In this document: one piece after another, positions 8,351-16,394 of the stretch
How the letters are laid out: the number at the start of each line of letters is the position of its first letter
How positions within the stretch are numbered: position 1 is the stretch's first letter
Assembly: GCA_041645495.1 (NCBI GenBank)
Contig: JBAZPZ010000004.1
Coordinates: 1-51,000, forward strand
Direction of reading: 5' to 3'
Origin: 0-14-0-20-45-22 sp041645495
Lineage (GTDB): Bacteria; Fidelibacterota; UBA2242
Length of the DNA stretch: 51,000 nt
Made by a program: the position numbers and the translations under genes
Notes under the pieces: generated by a model
The model's input: only the letters and a program-made list of their open reading frames with translations
Databases searched by the model: none
What the model was told of the DNA's origin: nothing

Positions 8351-9307
8351 ATGAGAAGAGCAATCATTTCGTTCATGATATTGTTGGGATTCATCGGCGT
8401 GGAAAGCCGGGCGGAGAATCAGAAACCGGTCGTTCTGCAGGTACAATGGTTCCCGCAGGCGCAATTCGCCGGTTACCTGATGGCTAAGGAAAAGGGGCTC
8501 TTCTTGGCGGAAGGAATTAACGTGGAAGTCCGGTTTGCCGACGAACACACCAGCCCGATCAACGAACTGTTTAGTGGGCGCGCCGACTTTTGTACAGCAT
8601 GGATTTCCCAGACGCTGACACTGGAAAAACCGATCGTCAATATTTGTCAGGTTTTGCAGAAATCGTCGCTCATGCTCGTCGCCAAAAAAGAGAGCGGCAT
8701 CTTGAAGCCGGAGGATATGAACGGAAAGACGATCGCGATCTGGGGCGGCGATTTCTCGATCCAACCGTACGCATTTTTCCGGAAATTCAACATCAAACCG
8801 AATCTAGTGCCTCAGGCGTACAATATCGATGCGTTTCTCGTCGGCGCCTATGACGTTGCTTCGGCAATGTATTACAATGAGTACAACAAATTCTATCTTT
8901 CCGGAATCGATCAGGACGAATTGGTGCAATTTTTCTATTCCGATTACGGCTTGAATTTCCCGGAAGATGGCGTCTATTGCACACCCAACACCTTTGCAAC
9001 GAATCCGGCGCTCTGCCGGAAAATGAAGCGTGGCATACTGAAAGGTTGGGAATATGCGTTTGCCCATGAGGAGGAAACGTTGGACATTTTGATGGACTAT
9101 TGCGCGAAATATCACGTCCGCACAAATCGCGCCCATCAAAAATGGATGCTGGAAGCCATCAAACAGGCGGTCATTTATCAGGTCGGCGACGATCCGAAGA
9201 AATGGGGCGTTTTAAAGAAGGACGATTTTCTGCGCGTCGCGGAGGAATTGAAGCAACAGGGATTCATTCGGACTATTCCCGATTACGAAAATTTCTACAA
9301 AGAGTAA
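8351..9307 (+). CDS. NMT1/THI5-like periplasmic binding protein
   Basis: A 318-residue solute-binding protein of the NMT1/THI5-like family, to which ThiY and SsuA-type proteins are related. The mature start VVLQVQWFPQAQFAGYLMAK and the following EKGLFLAEGINVEV are characteristic, as is the FADEHTSPINELFSGRADF segment. The ATG at 8351 is preferred over 8306: AAGGA lies 7 bases before it and it yields a clean signal peptide (MRRAIISFMILLGF, probable cleavage after SRA). NMT1 proteins normally work with a different permease class (BPD_transp_1), and none is present, so it may share the TrpY-type permease or act as a ligand sensor for the Cache phosphatase that starts 5 bases after it. Hydroxymethylpyrimidine or a similar ring compound is possible but unproven. 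Confidence 0.85.
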   Translation: MRRAIISFMILLGFIGVESRAENQKPVVLQVQWFPQAQFAGYLMAKEKGLFLAEGINVEVRFADEHTSPINELFSGRADFCTAWISQTLTLEKPIVNICQVLQKSSLMLVAKKESGILKPEDMNGKTIAIWGGDFSIQPYAFFRKFNIKPNLVPQAYNIDAFLVGAYDVASAMYYNEYNKFYLSGIDQDELVQFFYSDYGLNFPEDGVYCTPNTFATNPALCRKMKRGILKGWEYAFAHEEETLDILMDYCAKYHVRTNRAHQKWMLEAIKQAVIYQVGDDPKKWGVLKKDDFLRVAEELKQQGFIRTIPDYENFYKE

Positions 9308-9312
9308 AATCT

Positions 9313-11238
9313 ATGGAAAAGCATCATAAATCTACCGTGAAGAAACCGATCGTCCGGCGACTCGTCATCTGGATCGGCGTTCCCCTTTTTGTCGTCTATT
9401 TTGCAGTCGTCGTTACGAATTATGTTCAGAGCAAGAACGCCGCCATCGAGCGGATGAATCTGTATTTGATCGAACTGACCAGCCACTATGCATCCGAATT
9501 AAACTCACAGTTTTTAGTGATTTCCCAGACTCCGACGATCGTCGTCGAAGCGATCGAAGCGATGAAAAATCCGACAGAAAAAGCCTTATTCGATTTGATG
9601 GAACGCCGTCTGACGGTCAACCAAAACATATTCGGAATGAGTATCGCTTTTGAACCATATGCCTTCAGTTCGCAGGAAAAGGAATATGCGCCGTATGTCT
9701 TTCGTTCCAAAAACGGCCTGGAAAAGGTCTTTCTGGATCATGGATACAATTACACGACTGCCGATTGGTATCTGATTCCCAAACTTCTCAAGACAACTTA
9801 CTGGACGGAGCCATATTACGATGAAGGCGGCGGGAACACGCTGATGTGCACTTTCTCGCATCCGCTTCATCTGAAAGGAAAATTTGCCGGAATCGTGACC
9901 GCTGATATTTCGCTGACCGAACTGGAAAAAACGATGCGAGGGACCAATATTATCGCAGGCTACACGTTTATTGTCGGTCGAAGCGGAACGTTTATCTATC
10001 ACCCCAACGCCGATTATGTGATGCGCGAATCCATTTTCAGCCTCGCCGAACGCTTCAAGATGCCGGATTTGCGCGCGGTTGGAAAAAACATGATTCACGG
10101 CAAGCAAGGCATCGCCGCCTATAAAGACCTTCAAACAGGCGAGAGAAACTGGACGGTCTATACGCCGATTCCTTCCTGCCAGTGGACGTTCGCCGCAGTT
10201 ATTCCCGAAGAAAAAGTGCTGGGACCGGTCAATGCGCAAATGTACCGGCAAATTTCATATATGTTAGTCGGACTGGTTATTATTCTGATTGTGATTGTCT
10301 GGGCTTCGTACGGAATTACGATTCCGCTGAGAAAACTTGCCGGATTCGCGGAAAAAATATCGACCGGCGATCTGAACGTTCAGATCGAAGGAATCAAAGG
10401 CGAGGACGAGATTCACGAGTTGGCCAGTGTCTTTAATAAAATGGTCGCCGACTTAAAACGACATATTAAAGATTTGACGACAGCAACCAAAGCGAAGGAA
10501 GCCGTCGAAAGCGAATTGCGCATCGCCCGACAAATTCAGGAATCGCTTTTGCCGCGCGTTTTTCCGCCGTTTCCTGATCGTACCGAATTCGATCTGTTCG
10601 CAAAAAATTATGCCGCCAAAGACGTCGCCGGCGATTTCTACGACTTCTTTTTTATCGATGAAAACCAGCTCATCATCATCATTGCGGATGTTTCGGGCAA
10701 AGGCATTCCGGCGGCGCTGTTCATGGCCGTCAACCGGACGCTGATGAAAACCGTTTGCCAGAAGGGCGTCGGCCCCGCCGAGTCGTTGAAAAAGGCGAAC
10801 ACGATTTTAAGTCTGGATAATGACGCCTGCATGTTCACGACGTTGTTCCTCGCTGTTTACGACGTGAAAACCGGCGAAATGACATTTGCCAACGCCGGCC
10901 ATAATTCACCGTTCATCATTTCAAAAGACGGTTCTCATCGGACGCTGGAGTCGTTTGGCGACATTTTTCTCGGTGTCACTCCGGATTTTACCTACCGCGA
11001 AGGTCATGAACATATCGATGTCGGCGACCTTCTGACGCTTTATACCGACGGCGTCACCGAAGCGACTTCGCCCGAGGAAACGTTATTCGGCGAAGAACGA
11101 TTTATCCGCAATATTTCATCGCACATGAATCAATCGCTCGACCTGATCTGGCATGAATTACATGACGATCTGGATAAGTTTCAAGAAGGCCACCAGTTCG
11201 ACGACATCACGCTGATGTTGCTGAGAAGAAATACGTAA
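9313..11238 (+). CDS. Cache-HAMP-PP2C (RsbU/SpoIIE-like) membrane phosphatase
   Basis: A 641-residue transmembrane sensor phosphatase. Order: membrane segment at ~14-36, extracytoplasmic dCache sensor domain (~40-310; WTEPYYDEGGG and GIVTADISLTELE are typical), second membrane segment ~316-338, HAMP linker (IPLRKLAGFAEKISTGDLNV), short helical linker and a PP2C/SpoIIE domain (~400-640). Metal-binding motifs are present: GDFYD near 440 and DVSGKG near 459, plus a late DDIT. Enzymes of this kind dephosphorylate STAS antagonists, which makes the STAS protein encoded six genes upstream the obvious partner. The start at 9313 removes an open but unsupported extension into the previous gene. The Cache domain may sense a free ligand or a loaded binding protein. 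No transcription terminator is evident before the convergent gene. Confidence 0.9.
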   Translation: MEKHHKSTVKKPIVRRLVIWIGVPLFVVYFAVVVTNYVQSKNAAIERMNLYLIELTSHYASELNSQFLVISQTPTIVVEAIEAMKNPTEKALFDLMERRLTVNQNIFGMSIAFEPYAFSSQEKEYAPYVFRSKNGLEKVFLDHGYNYTTADWYLIPKLLKTTYWTEPYYDEGGGNTLMCTFSHPLHLKGKFAGIVTADISLTELEKTMRGTNIIAGYTFIVGRSGTFIYHPNADYVMRESIFSLAERFKMPDLRAVGKNMIHGKQGIAAYKDLQTGERNWTVYTPIPSCQWTFAAVIPEEKVLGPVNAQMYRQISYMLVGLVIILIVIVWASYGITIPLRKLAGFAEKISTGDLNVQIEGIKGEDEIHELASVFNKMVADLKRHIKDLTTATKAKEAVESELRIARQIQESLLPRVFPPFPDRTEFDLFAKNYAAKDVAGDFYDFFFIDENQLIIIIADVSGKGIPAALFMAVNRTLMKTVCQKGVGPAESLKKANTILSLDNDACMFTTLFLAVYDVKTGEMTFANAGHNSPFIISKDGSHRTLESFGDIFLGVTPDFTYREGHEHIDVGDLLTLYTDGVTEATSPEETLFGEERFIRNISSHMNQSLDLIWHELHDDLDKFQEGHQFDDITLMLLRRNT

Positions 11239-11284
11239 AACGAACAGGACAGGCGACACCAGAAACTGATGATGCCAGTTATAA

Positions 11285-12109
11285 TTATGGCGTTGCGATT
11301 GGTTTTAGAAGTGAGCGAAAAGTCTCGATAGAAATTAGCGGCAAATCGGCGATGTTCTGGATAAACGGACTGACGTCCTGCAGAACTATATTAAAATCGG
11401 TTTGTTCGACTTTCCGGAAAACAACATTCCGCCAGTTGGATTCATCCACGGAAAATTCAAGTTCACCGGACTGTTTGAGCGCATTGTTCAAATATAAAAA
11501 GTTTGGCGAGAGATCACTCCATCGGCTTAGATAGAAAAGCAGATCGTAGAAGTCGCGTCCTTTCGTGAATTCCCGTCGGAGAAGTGCATGGAGTTTTCCC
11601 GACAAAAAAGTCTTTAGATCATGATGCCGAATCGCGAAAGGGAAATAGGTGTTGACGATGGAATTTTCAGTCTGGTAACCTTCAGGCGGATTGGTGTCAA
11701 TTTCGATTTTGACGCTCAGAACTGCATTTTTATGTGGCGATAAATTGGCGTTTAACAAAAGTCCGGTAAAGCCGAGCCAGAGCGTTAGGACGGGCTTGTT
11801 CAGGCTGGGAGACGCCGTCAGTGTGTAATTCTGCTTCTCCAACCGTCGAACCAAAGAAGAAAAGATAGCCTCAAATCCGTCTGCTTTTTGTGACAGGTCA
11901 ACATGAAAATCCAAATCCTCTGAAAAACGGCGTAATCCGTGAAGAATCCGAAGCGCGGTTCCACCATGAAAAATTATTTGTCGGTGTGCATTGAGTTCAA
12001 AAAGCTCTCTTAAAATGACATGCTGAAGATATTCACGCATTCGGTTTTTACCTGATCGCGGGTCTTCGGATTGTCTGGCGATTTGAATGGCTTCGTCTTT
12101 CAAGTCCAT
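11285..12109 (-). CDS. AbiEii/AbiGii-type nucleotidyltransferase toxin
   Basis: This is the toxin of an AbiE-type (type IV) toxin-antitoxin pair, 274 residues. The nucleotidyltransferase core is intact: FHGGTALRILHGLRRFSEDLDF holds the glycine pair, the Arg-Phe-Ser and the two metal-binding aspartates. AbiEii proteins are DNA polymerase-beta-like nucleotidyltransferases that arrest growth and can abort phage infection; close relatives modify tRNA 3' ends. Its ATG lies inside the last codons of the antitoxin gene (10-base overlap), the usual arrangement for translational coupling. It is convergent with the PP2C gene. The pair lies among chromosomal genes with no integrase nearby, so if it was acquired by transfer, the vehicle is gone. 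Confidence 0.86.
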   Translation of the reverse strand: MDLKDEAIQIARQSEDPRSGKNRMREYLQHVILRELFELNAHRQIIFHGGTALRILHGLRRFSEDLDFHVDLSQKADGFEAIFSSLVRRLEKQNYTLTASPSLNKPVLTLWLGFTGLLLNANLSPHKNAVLSVKIEIDTNPPEGYQTENSIVNTYFPFAIRHHDLKTFLSGKLHALLRREFTKGRDFYDLLFYLSRWSDLSPNFLYLNNALKQSGELEFSVDESNWRNVVFRKVEQTDFNIVLQDVSPFIQNIADLPLISIETFRSLLKPIATP

Positions 12110-12714
12110 AACTCTGGAATTGATAAAAGTAGTGTGATTGTTCGGATCGTTTTTGGACTATTAATTTTTTCAGTGAACTGTTTCAGTTTATCAATGTCCA
12201 GTGATTTGAGGTTTTGAAAGCGCATTTCCTTCAGACGTGAAATCGTCCACTCGCCGGTGGATAAGTAGAAAAAATCCAGCAGGGCTTTTTCTGGCAGGGC
12301 GATGAAAAAATCGGTTTCCCTGCGTCGATAACCCCAAAAACGTTCCTGCAGGATTTTGTAGTATGCAAATTGACCGATTTCTGTCGTCCACTTTTTCGAT
12401 ACTTGCGTCGTGACGGACTGAATGACGGAAACACTTTCCGGGATCAATCCGTAGAATTCGAGCGCTGAATGGAGACTAATGTATGAAGGATGGTAAATGC
12501 TGTTGGCGATTGAAAAATGATTCGGTTTTGATTTGCGGTAAAGTTCGGGTAGCAGATAATGCCCCCGATGAAGTTGAATCAACTTTTTCTGACTGACCCA
12601 ACGGGATAAACGAGCGCGGATTTGTGCGGGCGGTTCGCCGAGAAGTACGTCCAATTCGCCCGATTCAAAATAGGGTCGGCTTGAATAACGACTGATGAGT
12701 GTTTCATATTTCAT
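12100..12714 (-). CDS. AbiEi-type antitoxin (winged-helix transcriptional repressor)
   Basis: A 204-residue protein upstream of and overlapping the AbiEii toxin gene. The N-terminal ~75 residues look like the AbiEi winged helix (LLGEPPAQIRARLSRWVSQK, then LIQLHRGHYLLP), followed by the C-terminal domain typical of the family (YISLHSALEFYGLIPESVS, PEKALLDFFYL). AbiEi antitoxins neutralise the toxin without stable binding and repress their own promoter by binding inverted repeats; a perfect one is found 9 bases upstream of this start (12724-12739). The ATG is at 12714-12712, almost at the expected transcription start, so the mRNA may have little or no leader. Confidence 0.84.
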   Translation of the reverse strand: MKYETLISRYSSRPYFESGELDVLLGEPPAQIRARLSRWVSQKKLIQLHRGHYLLPELYRKSKPNHFSIANSIYHPSYISLHSALEFYGLIPESVSVIQSVTTQVSKKWTTEIGQFAYYKILQERFWGYRRRETDFFIALPEKALLDFFYLSTGEWTISRLKEMRFQNLKSLDIDKLKQFTEKINSPKTIRTITLLLSIPELWT

Positions 12715-12723
12715 GTATATAAT

Positions 12724-12739
12724 TTACCACAAGTGGTAA
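12724..12739. promoter_or_regulatory. Perfect inverted repeat, probable AbiEi operator
   Basis: TTACCAC at 12724-12730 and GTGGTAA at 12733-12739 form a perfect 7-bp inverted repeat with a 2-base spacer. On the minus strand a TTGCGT lies just upstream and TAAATTATA overlaps its downstream edge, so the repeat would sit between the -35 and -10 regions of the abiE promoter. AbiEi proteins are known to autorepress by binding inverted repeats. The match of position and symmetry is strong; binding is inferred. Confidence 0.65.
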
Positions 12740-12770
12740 GTTACGCAAATGAATAATTACTACTCCGTGA

Positions 12771-14432
12771 TTATTTAATCACCGGATTCGGCTTGAGGAA
12801 CCGTGGCGTCACCATCAATGTCTTCTCGAATTTCACTGAAACCGCGCCGGGATCAGCACCGCGTGGTTTCCAGACGTACTTCTTTTGTGTATAAATAACC
12901 GGAACGAGTTTGGAATGTTTCGACCTGCTGTAAATGGCGGCGACACTCGCGCATTGCTCAAAAATTGATTTTGGAAATGACGCCGCACGCTTCGGATTCC
13001 GAAGAACGACATGAGAACCCGTCGTTCCCTGCGCATGAAACCAAAAGTCGTCGGGGCGGGCAATTTTAAAAGTCAGTTCGTCGTTGTCGTGGGCGTTTTT
13101 TCCGACCAGTATTTCACAGCCTTCAATAACAAACCGGTGAAACGGTTGGCGCTCGATTTCCTGCCGGATTTCGACGGAGGCGAGTTTGGATTGTAACTGT
13201 TTTTCCATTTTTCGTAAATCGTCGAGTGATTGTGCTTTTTCGACGACTTCCAAACGCTCCGTAATCCGACGGATTGCTACTTCGGTTTCGGCAATGGATT
13301 TTTGCAGATTCGTTCGGGAATGCTCGATATTTTTCGATTTGGTGTAATATTTTTGGGCGTTTTCGGTAGGTGAGATCTCAGGATTCAGCGGAACGATCAG
13401 ATCGTTTTCCGGATTTTCCATAGATGGAATGGCGACCGATTTTGCACGCGGCGGAATTTGACGGAGATTCGAGAGAATCGCGTCCGCCCAGAGCCGATAG
13501 AGCGTTGACGTAGGAAGTTTTTCAAGGTCGGTTTGCTGGTTGTGTAGTTTCCGTTGGAACACAATCAGCGCGCCGTTCAACTTCTGTGAAAGTGCTTGTC
13601 GCAGTTGAAAACCGAGATGATTTTGGAAAAACTCTGAAATGAAAAACCGGTCGGCGGACGGCAGATCGTCGAAACACCGGGACGGTCGAGCCGATTTCGA
13701 GTGGAATTCTGTGAATGCCATCGTGGGTTTGTCTTCGGAATAAACCCGGAATTGCGGATGAGAAAGTTCATTAAAAATAGTCAGGATTTCGTTAAGGAAA
13801 ATATCGGTTTGGCTGTCGGAGAAATTGATCGGAAGATCGGTCGGACGAATATTGCTCCGGAAACAGATTTCCGCGATCAGTTCTTTCGAAAGGTATGGAA
13901 AACATCCTGACCGGAAGAAATCACCAACGGTTTGGTTTGTCTGATCTGAAAATTCCCGTCGAAGAGTGTTTTCATCGGCCATCGGAAGAAAATCCGAAGT
14001 GAAATCGTTTCGTCCGGGAATTCGGAAAATTTCTGTTTTCTTGAACGCCTGAATCATGTGAAAATCCGCATCGAGAATGGCGGCGTTGCCGTTGATTCCG
14101 AACAACTGAAAAAGCAGAAAACCGTCGCCGCGATTCCATTCGACGACCAACTGACGATCGATGCGATGCCACCGAACGTCCGTGACAATTTTTCCCTCGA
14201 TTTCCGCCAAAACCGCAACGCGTTGTTTCGGATTCGGCGCGGAGAATTCCACTGAAAAATGCGGAAGCGGCGGCTGAATGGAAAAATGCAGATCTGAAAA
14301 TTCCCGGCATCCGCTGACCGGAAAATTTACTTCCCGTTTTTTGTAGGTGAATGGTTTGCCGAAAACGCAACCGACCAGATTTTCTCGAAGAAATTGTCCA
14401 AGTAACCGAACATGAAACCAACTATTGAACAT
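12771..14432 (-). CDS. rqcH: RqcH/NFACT family ribosome quality control protein
   Basis: A 553-residue NFACT protein. RqcH binds stalled 50S subunits with peptidyl-tRNA and recruits tRNA-Ala to add C-terminal alanine tails that mark nascent chains for degradation. The N-terminal NFACT-N domain holds an Asp-Arg pair (92-93, in RIDRQLVVEW) at the position of the key DR motif of RqcH. The middle is helical with a coiled-coil section (~370-430), and the C-terminal NFACT-R domain shows DDFWFHAQGTTGSHVVLR. Older names are fibronectin-binding protein or FbpA. The start at 14432 gives MFNSWFHVRLLGQFLRENLVG. It is the middle gene of a minus-strand group; 47 bases separate it from the mutarotase gene upstream. 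Confidence 0.86.
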   Translation of the reverse strand: MFNSWFHVRLLGQFLRENLVGCVFGKPFTYKKREVNFPVSGCREFSDLHFSIQPPLPHFSVEFSAPNPKQRVAVLAEIEGKIVTDVRWHRIDRQLVVEWNRGDGFLLFQLFGINGNAAILDADFHMIQAFKKTEIFRIPGRNDFTSDFLPMADENTLRREFSDQTNQTVGDFFRSGCFPYLSKELIAEICFRSNIRPTDLPINFSDSQTDIFLNEILTIFNELSHPQFRVYSEDKPTMAFTEFHSKSARPSRCFDDLPSADRFFISEFFQNHLGFQLRQALSQKLNGALIVFQRKLHNQQTDLEKLPTSTLYRLWADAILSNLRQIPPRAKSVAIPSMENPENDLIVPLNPEISPTENAQKYYTKSKNIEHSRTNLQKSIAETEVAIRRITERLEVVEKAQSLDDLRKMEKQLQSKLASVEIRQEIERQPFHRFVIEGCEILVGKNAHDNDELTFKIARPDDFWFHAQGTTGSHVVLRNPKRAASFPKSIFEQCASVAAIYSRSKHSKLVPVIYTQKKYVWKPRGADPGAVSVKFEKTLMVTPRFLKPNPVIK

Positions 14433-14479
14433 TTTTTAGATTGGATGAAATGGATTGAGAGTTGGTGAAAAAATAAAAA

Positions 14480-15379
14480 TCACTCGACACCGATCGTTGT
14501 CGTCATAGTATGAACCTGAAGAGGAGCGAGCGTAACACCGTTCTCCGCCGCGTTTGCCGTTTCGATGCAGACCATTCGTCGGTAGCCGTCCGGTTCCATG
14601 TCGGCGACTATTTCCGAAAGCAATTCCCCCGGATTCCAGACGACGGTAGAAAAACTGCCGGATTTTTGGACGTGGATTACCCGGGAAAAAAGCTCGTCTC
14701 GAAGGAGACAATCGGAAGAAGTGTGCAGATAGACGCGATTGACGACTTCGTCGAACCGAATCGGTCCGTACTGGACTTTTCGGCTGAATTGATCGACGGC
14801 GTCGATGTAGGTAGTTCTGTCTAAACCGTCGAGAGAAATATGCCGGACATCGCTGATGTTGAAATAGGAATGAAGTGCCTCGGTGAATTGAAATTCGCGT
14901 TCGTCAATATTTTCGATGCGGAGTTCGACGGTCAACAATTTCCCGATCGTGAAAATGATCTCGGCGTTGAAGCGAAAGCCGAACAAATCCGGCGTCGTAT
15001 CATATTCGCTCAATGTCATCCGAATCCGTGTTTCGTCGGAAGAGAGCGCCTGAACGGAGCGCAAATGCCAAAATAATATTCGTGAAAATCCATGCGACGG
15101 TTTGGAATGATCCGATGGATGCGCGCCAAACCACGGCCAGCAAACGAGAATACCGCCACGAATCGGTTTTTCGGCTTCGTAAAAACTTTTTGGGCTCATC
15201 CACAACAAATCTTCCTGCCCGATCGGTATAAATGACAACACCTGAGCGCCGTAAATGGAAATCGTCGCGGACGAAAGCGGGCTGACAATCCGCACCATAG
15301 GAAAATCGCCCGAAGAGCGGAAAAATTGTACGCGGTCTGGAATTCCGAATCGCGCATTTAGTAAATCGACATCTCTCAT
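14480..15379 (-). CDS. D-hexose-6-phosphate mutarotase (aldose 1-epimerase-like, YeaD family)
   Basis: A 299-residue galactose-mutarotase-fold protein of the glucose-6-phosphate 1-epimerase family, which interconverts the anomers of hexose 6-phosphates. Landmarks are GGILVCWPWFGAHPSDHSKP, the catalytic His region PSHGFSR, a second conserved His in ALHSYF, WNPGE and the late CIETAN. The length and motif order match the family throughout. It is read before rqcH on the minus strand, and the short gap rich in T after its stop has no clear hairpin. The link to its neighbours is not obvious. Confidence 0.87.
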   Translation of the reverse strand: MRDVDLLNARFGIPDRVQFFRSSGDFPMVRIVSPLSSATISIYGAQVLSFIPIGQEDLLWMSPKSFYEAEKPIRGGILVCWPWFGAHPSDHSKPSHGFSRILFWHLRSVQALSSDETRIRMTLSEYDTTPDLFGFRFNAEIIFTIGKLLTVELRIENIDEREFQFTEALHSYFNISDVRHISLDGLDRTTYIDAVDQFSRKVQYGPIRFDEVVNRVYLHTSSDCLLRDELFSRVIHVQKSGSFSTVVWNPGELLSEIVADMEPDGYRRMVCIETANAAENGVTLAPLQVHTMTTTIGVE

Positions 15380-15439
15380 GGTTTAATTATCTCAATACGA
15401 TTCTCGACTAAAAACGACTGACGAACTTCCGGAATTTAA

Positions 15440-15562
15440 TTATTTTGCAAGCCCAAAAGAAAACATTAAATCGATTCCTGCTACGGACCTATCGACAAAA
15501 GTGTAAACAAACCGATAAGCATCTGTCGAATGCGATTTATAGAATTTCAGATGTTCGGTCAG
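15440..15562 (-). other. Open 40-codon frame downstream of the outer-membrane protein gene; possible barrel remnant
   Basis: In a frame different from the outer-membrane protein gene, and overlapping its stop, a stretch of 40 codons ends at TAA (15442-15440). Its last part, YRFVYTFVDRSVAGIDLMF, alternates polar and hydrophobic residues like the last strands of an outer-membrane barrel. It has no convincing start. It may be chance, or the frameshifted end of an older, longer version or duplicate of the neighbouring gene. Apart from this the 15380-15558 gap shows nothing I can name. Confidence 0.2.
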
Positions 15563-16155
15563 AACAATCCGCCGACTGAAAAACCGATGATCTGGTAATT
15601 GTCGCCCTCGACTTTCCGGAACGAGTAGTTCAGGTTCAGTAAAATCCGTGTTCCGCCCAGATCGAAAGAGATTCCGCCGCCGACCAGCGCGCCGAAACCG
15701 TTTTCGCTGTCGATAGAATTATCTTCCGAATTCTGATAGTTCATTTTCGCCAGACCGGCATCCGCGCGCAGAAACGGTCCCTGACCGAACCTTTGACCGA
15801 CATAGTGAATGACGCTTGCGCCGTAAAGGAATTGATTCCATTGGAACCAGGTGTCTTCATAATCAAATCGGTCGCCGGCGGAATTGATGACGACACCTCC
15901 GATCGTTTTAGGTGTCAGAGGAAAATAAAAACCCAGCATATCTATCGAGATGGTCGTGCGTTGAACGCCGTCCACATCTTCGATGATATCGATGGCTTCC
16001 TGAACGCCCTTCGGATAGGTGATCGCCGCGCCGCCGAGTCCCCAGTACAAATACCAGGATTCTCGGCCGTCGGCGGGTTGTTCGGCAAATGCGACATTCG
16101 CGATTAAAATCAATCCCAGAAAGTAACTGCTCCGCTTCATGAATTTTCCGCTCAT
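15559..16155 (-). CDS. Small outer-membrane beta-barrel protein (hypothetical)
   Basis: A 198-residue exported protein. It has a signal peptide (MKRSSYFLGLILIANVAFA, cleavage likely after AFA), alternating strands with many glycines and aromatic residues, and ends in NYQIIGFSVGGLF, where a terminal Phe is the usual outer-membrane insertion signal. The size suits an 8-stranded barrel. No family name can be given from sequence alone. AGGAG lies 6-7 bases before the ATG at 16155. Its leader contains a hairpin with a T-run (16211-16236), so its transcript may be attenuated. It is divergent from yicC. Confidence 0.68.
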   Translation of the reverse strand: MSGKFMKRSSYFLGLILIANVAFAEQPADGRESWYLYWGLGGAAITYPKGVQEAIDIIEDVDGVQRTTISIDMLGFYFPLTPKTIGGVVINSAGDRFDYEDTWFQWNQFLYGASVIHYVGQRFGQGPFLRADAGLAKMNYQNSEDNSIDSENGFGALVGGGISFDLGGTRILLNLNYSFRKVEGDNYQIIGFSVGGLF

Positions 16156-16210
16156 TCCTCACTCCTTTTTCAATTTGACTGATTTTAGGAATGAGAACAG
16201 GTAAAACCAA

Positions 16211-16236
16211 GAAAAAATTTGCCGGATAACATCCGG
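16211..16236 (-). terminator. Hairpin plus T-run in the leader of the outer-membrane protein gene
   Basis: Read on the minus strand, CCGGAT-GTT-ATCCGG (16236-16222) forms a 6-bp stem with a 3-base loop and is followed by CAAATTTTTTC. This has the form of an intrinsic terminator, lies about 55 bases before the start codon of the gene it would precede, and has no gene upstream to terminate. An attenuator or mRNA-stability hairpin is the likely reading; it is short and could be incidental. Confidence 0.35.
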
Positions 16237-16394
16237 GCGACTTGAATTTCTCTGATTCGTTCGAGATCAAAAATATAAAAAACAAGGATATTTTTCATGT
16301 TTAAACCATTAAAATACATGCAATAATAATTCGTTTTTCCATTTGCTTGTCTGAAAACGGGTAATTAACTTCAGGCGATTTTTTGGAGATTTGA

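Noticed and set aside
11239..11284. Convergent gap between the phosphatase and AbiEii genes as a bidirectional terminator
   Set aside because: Only a 5-bp AACTG/CAGTT pairing without a T-run was found.
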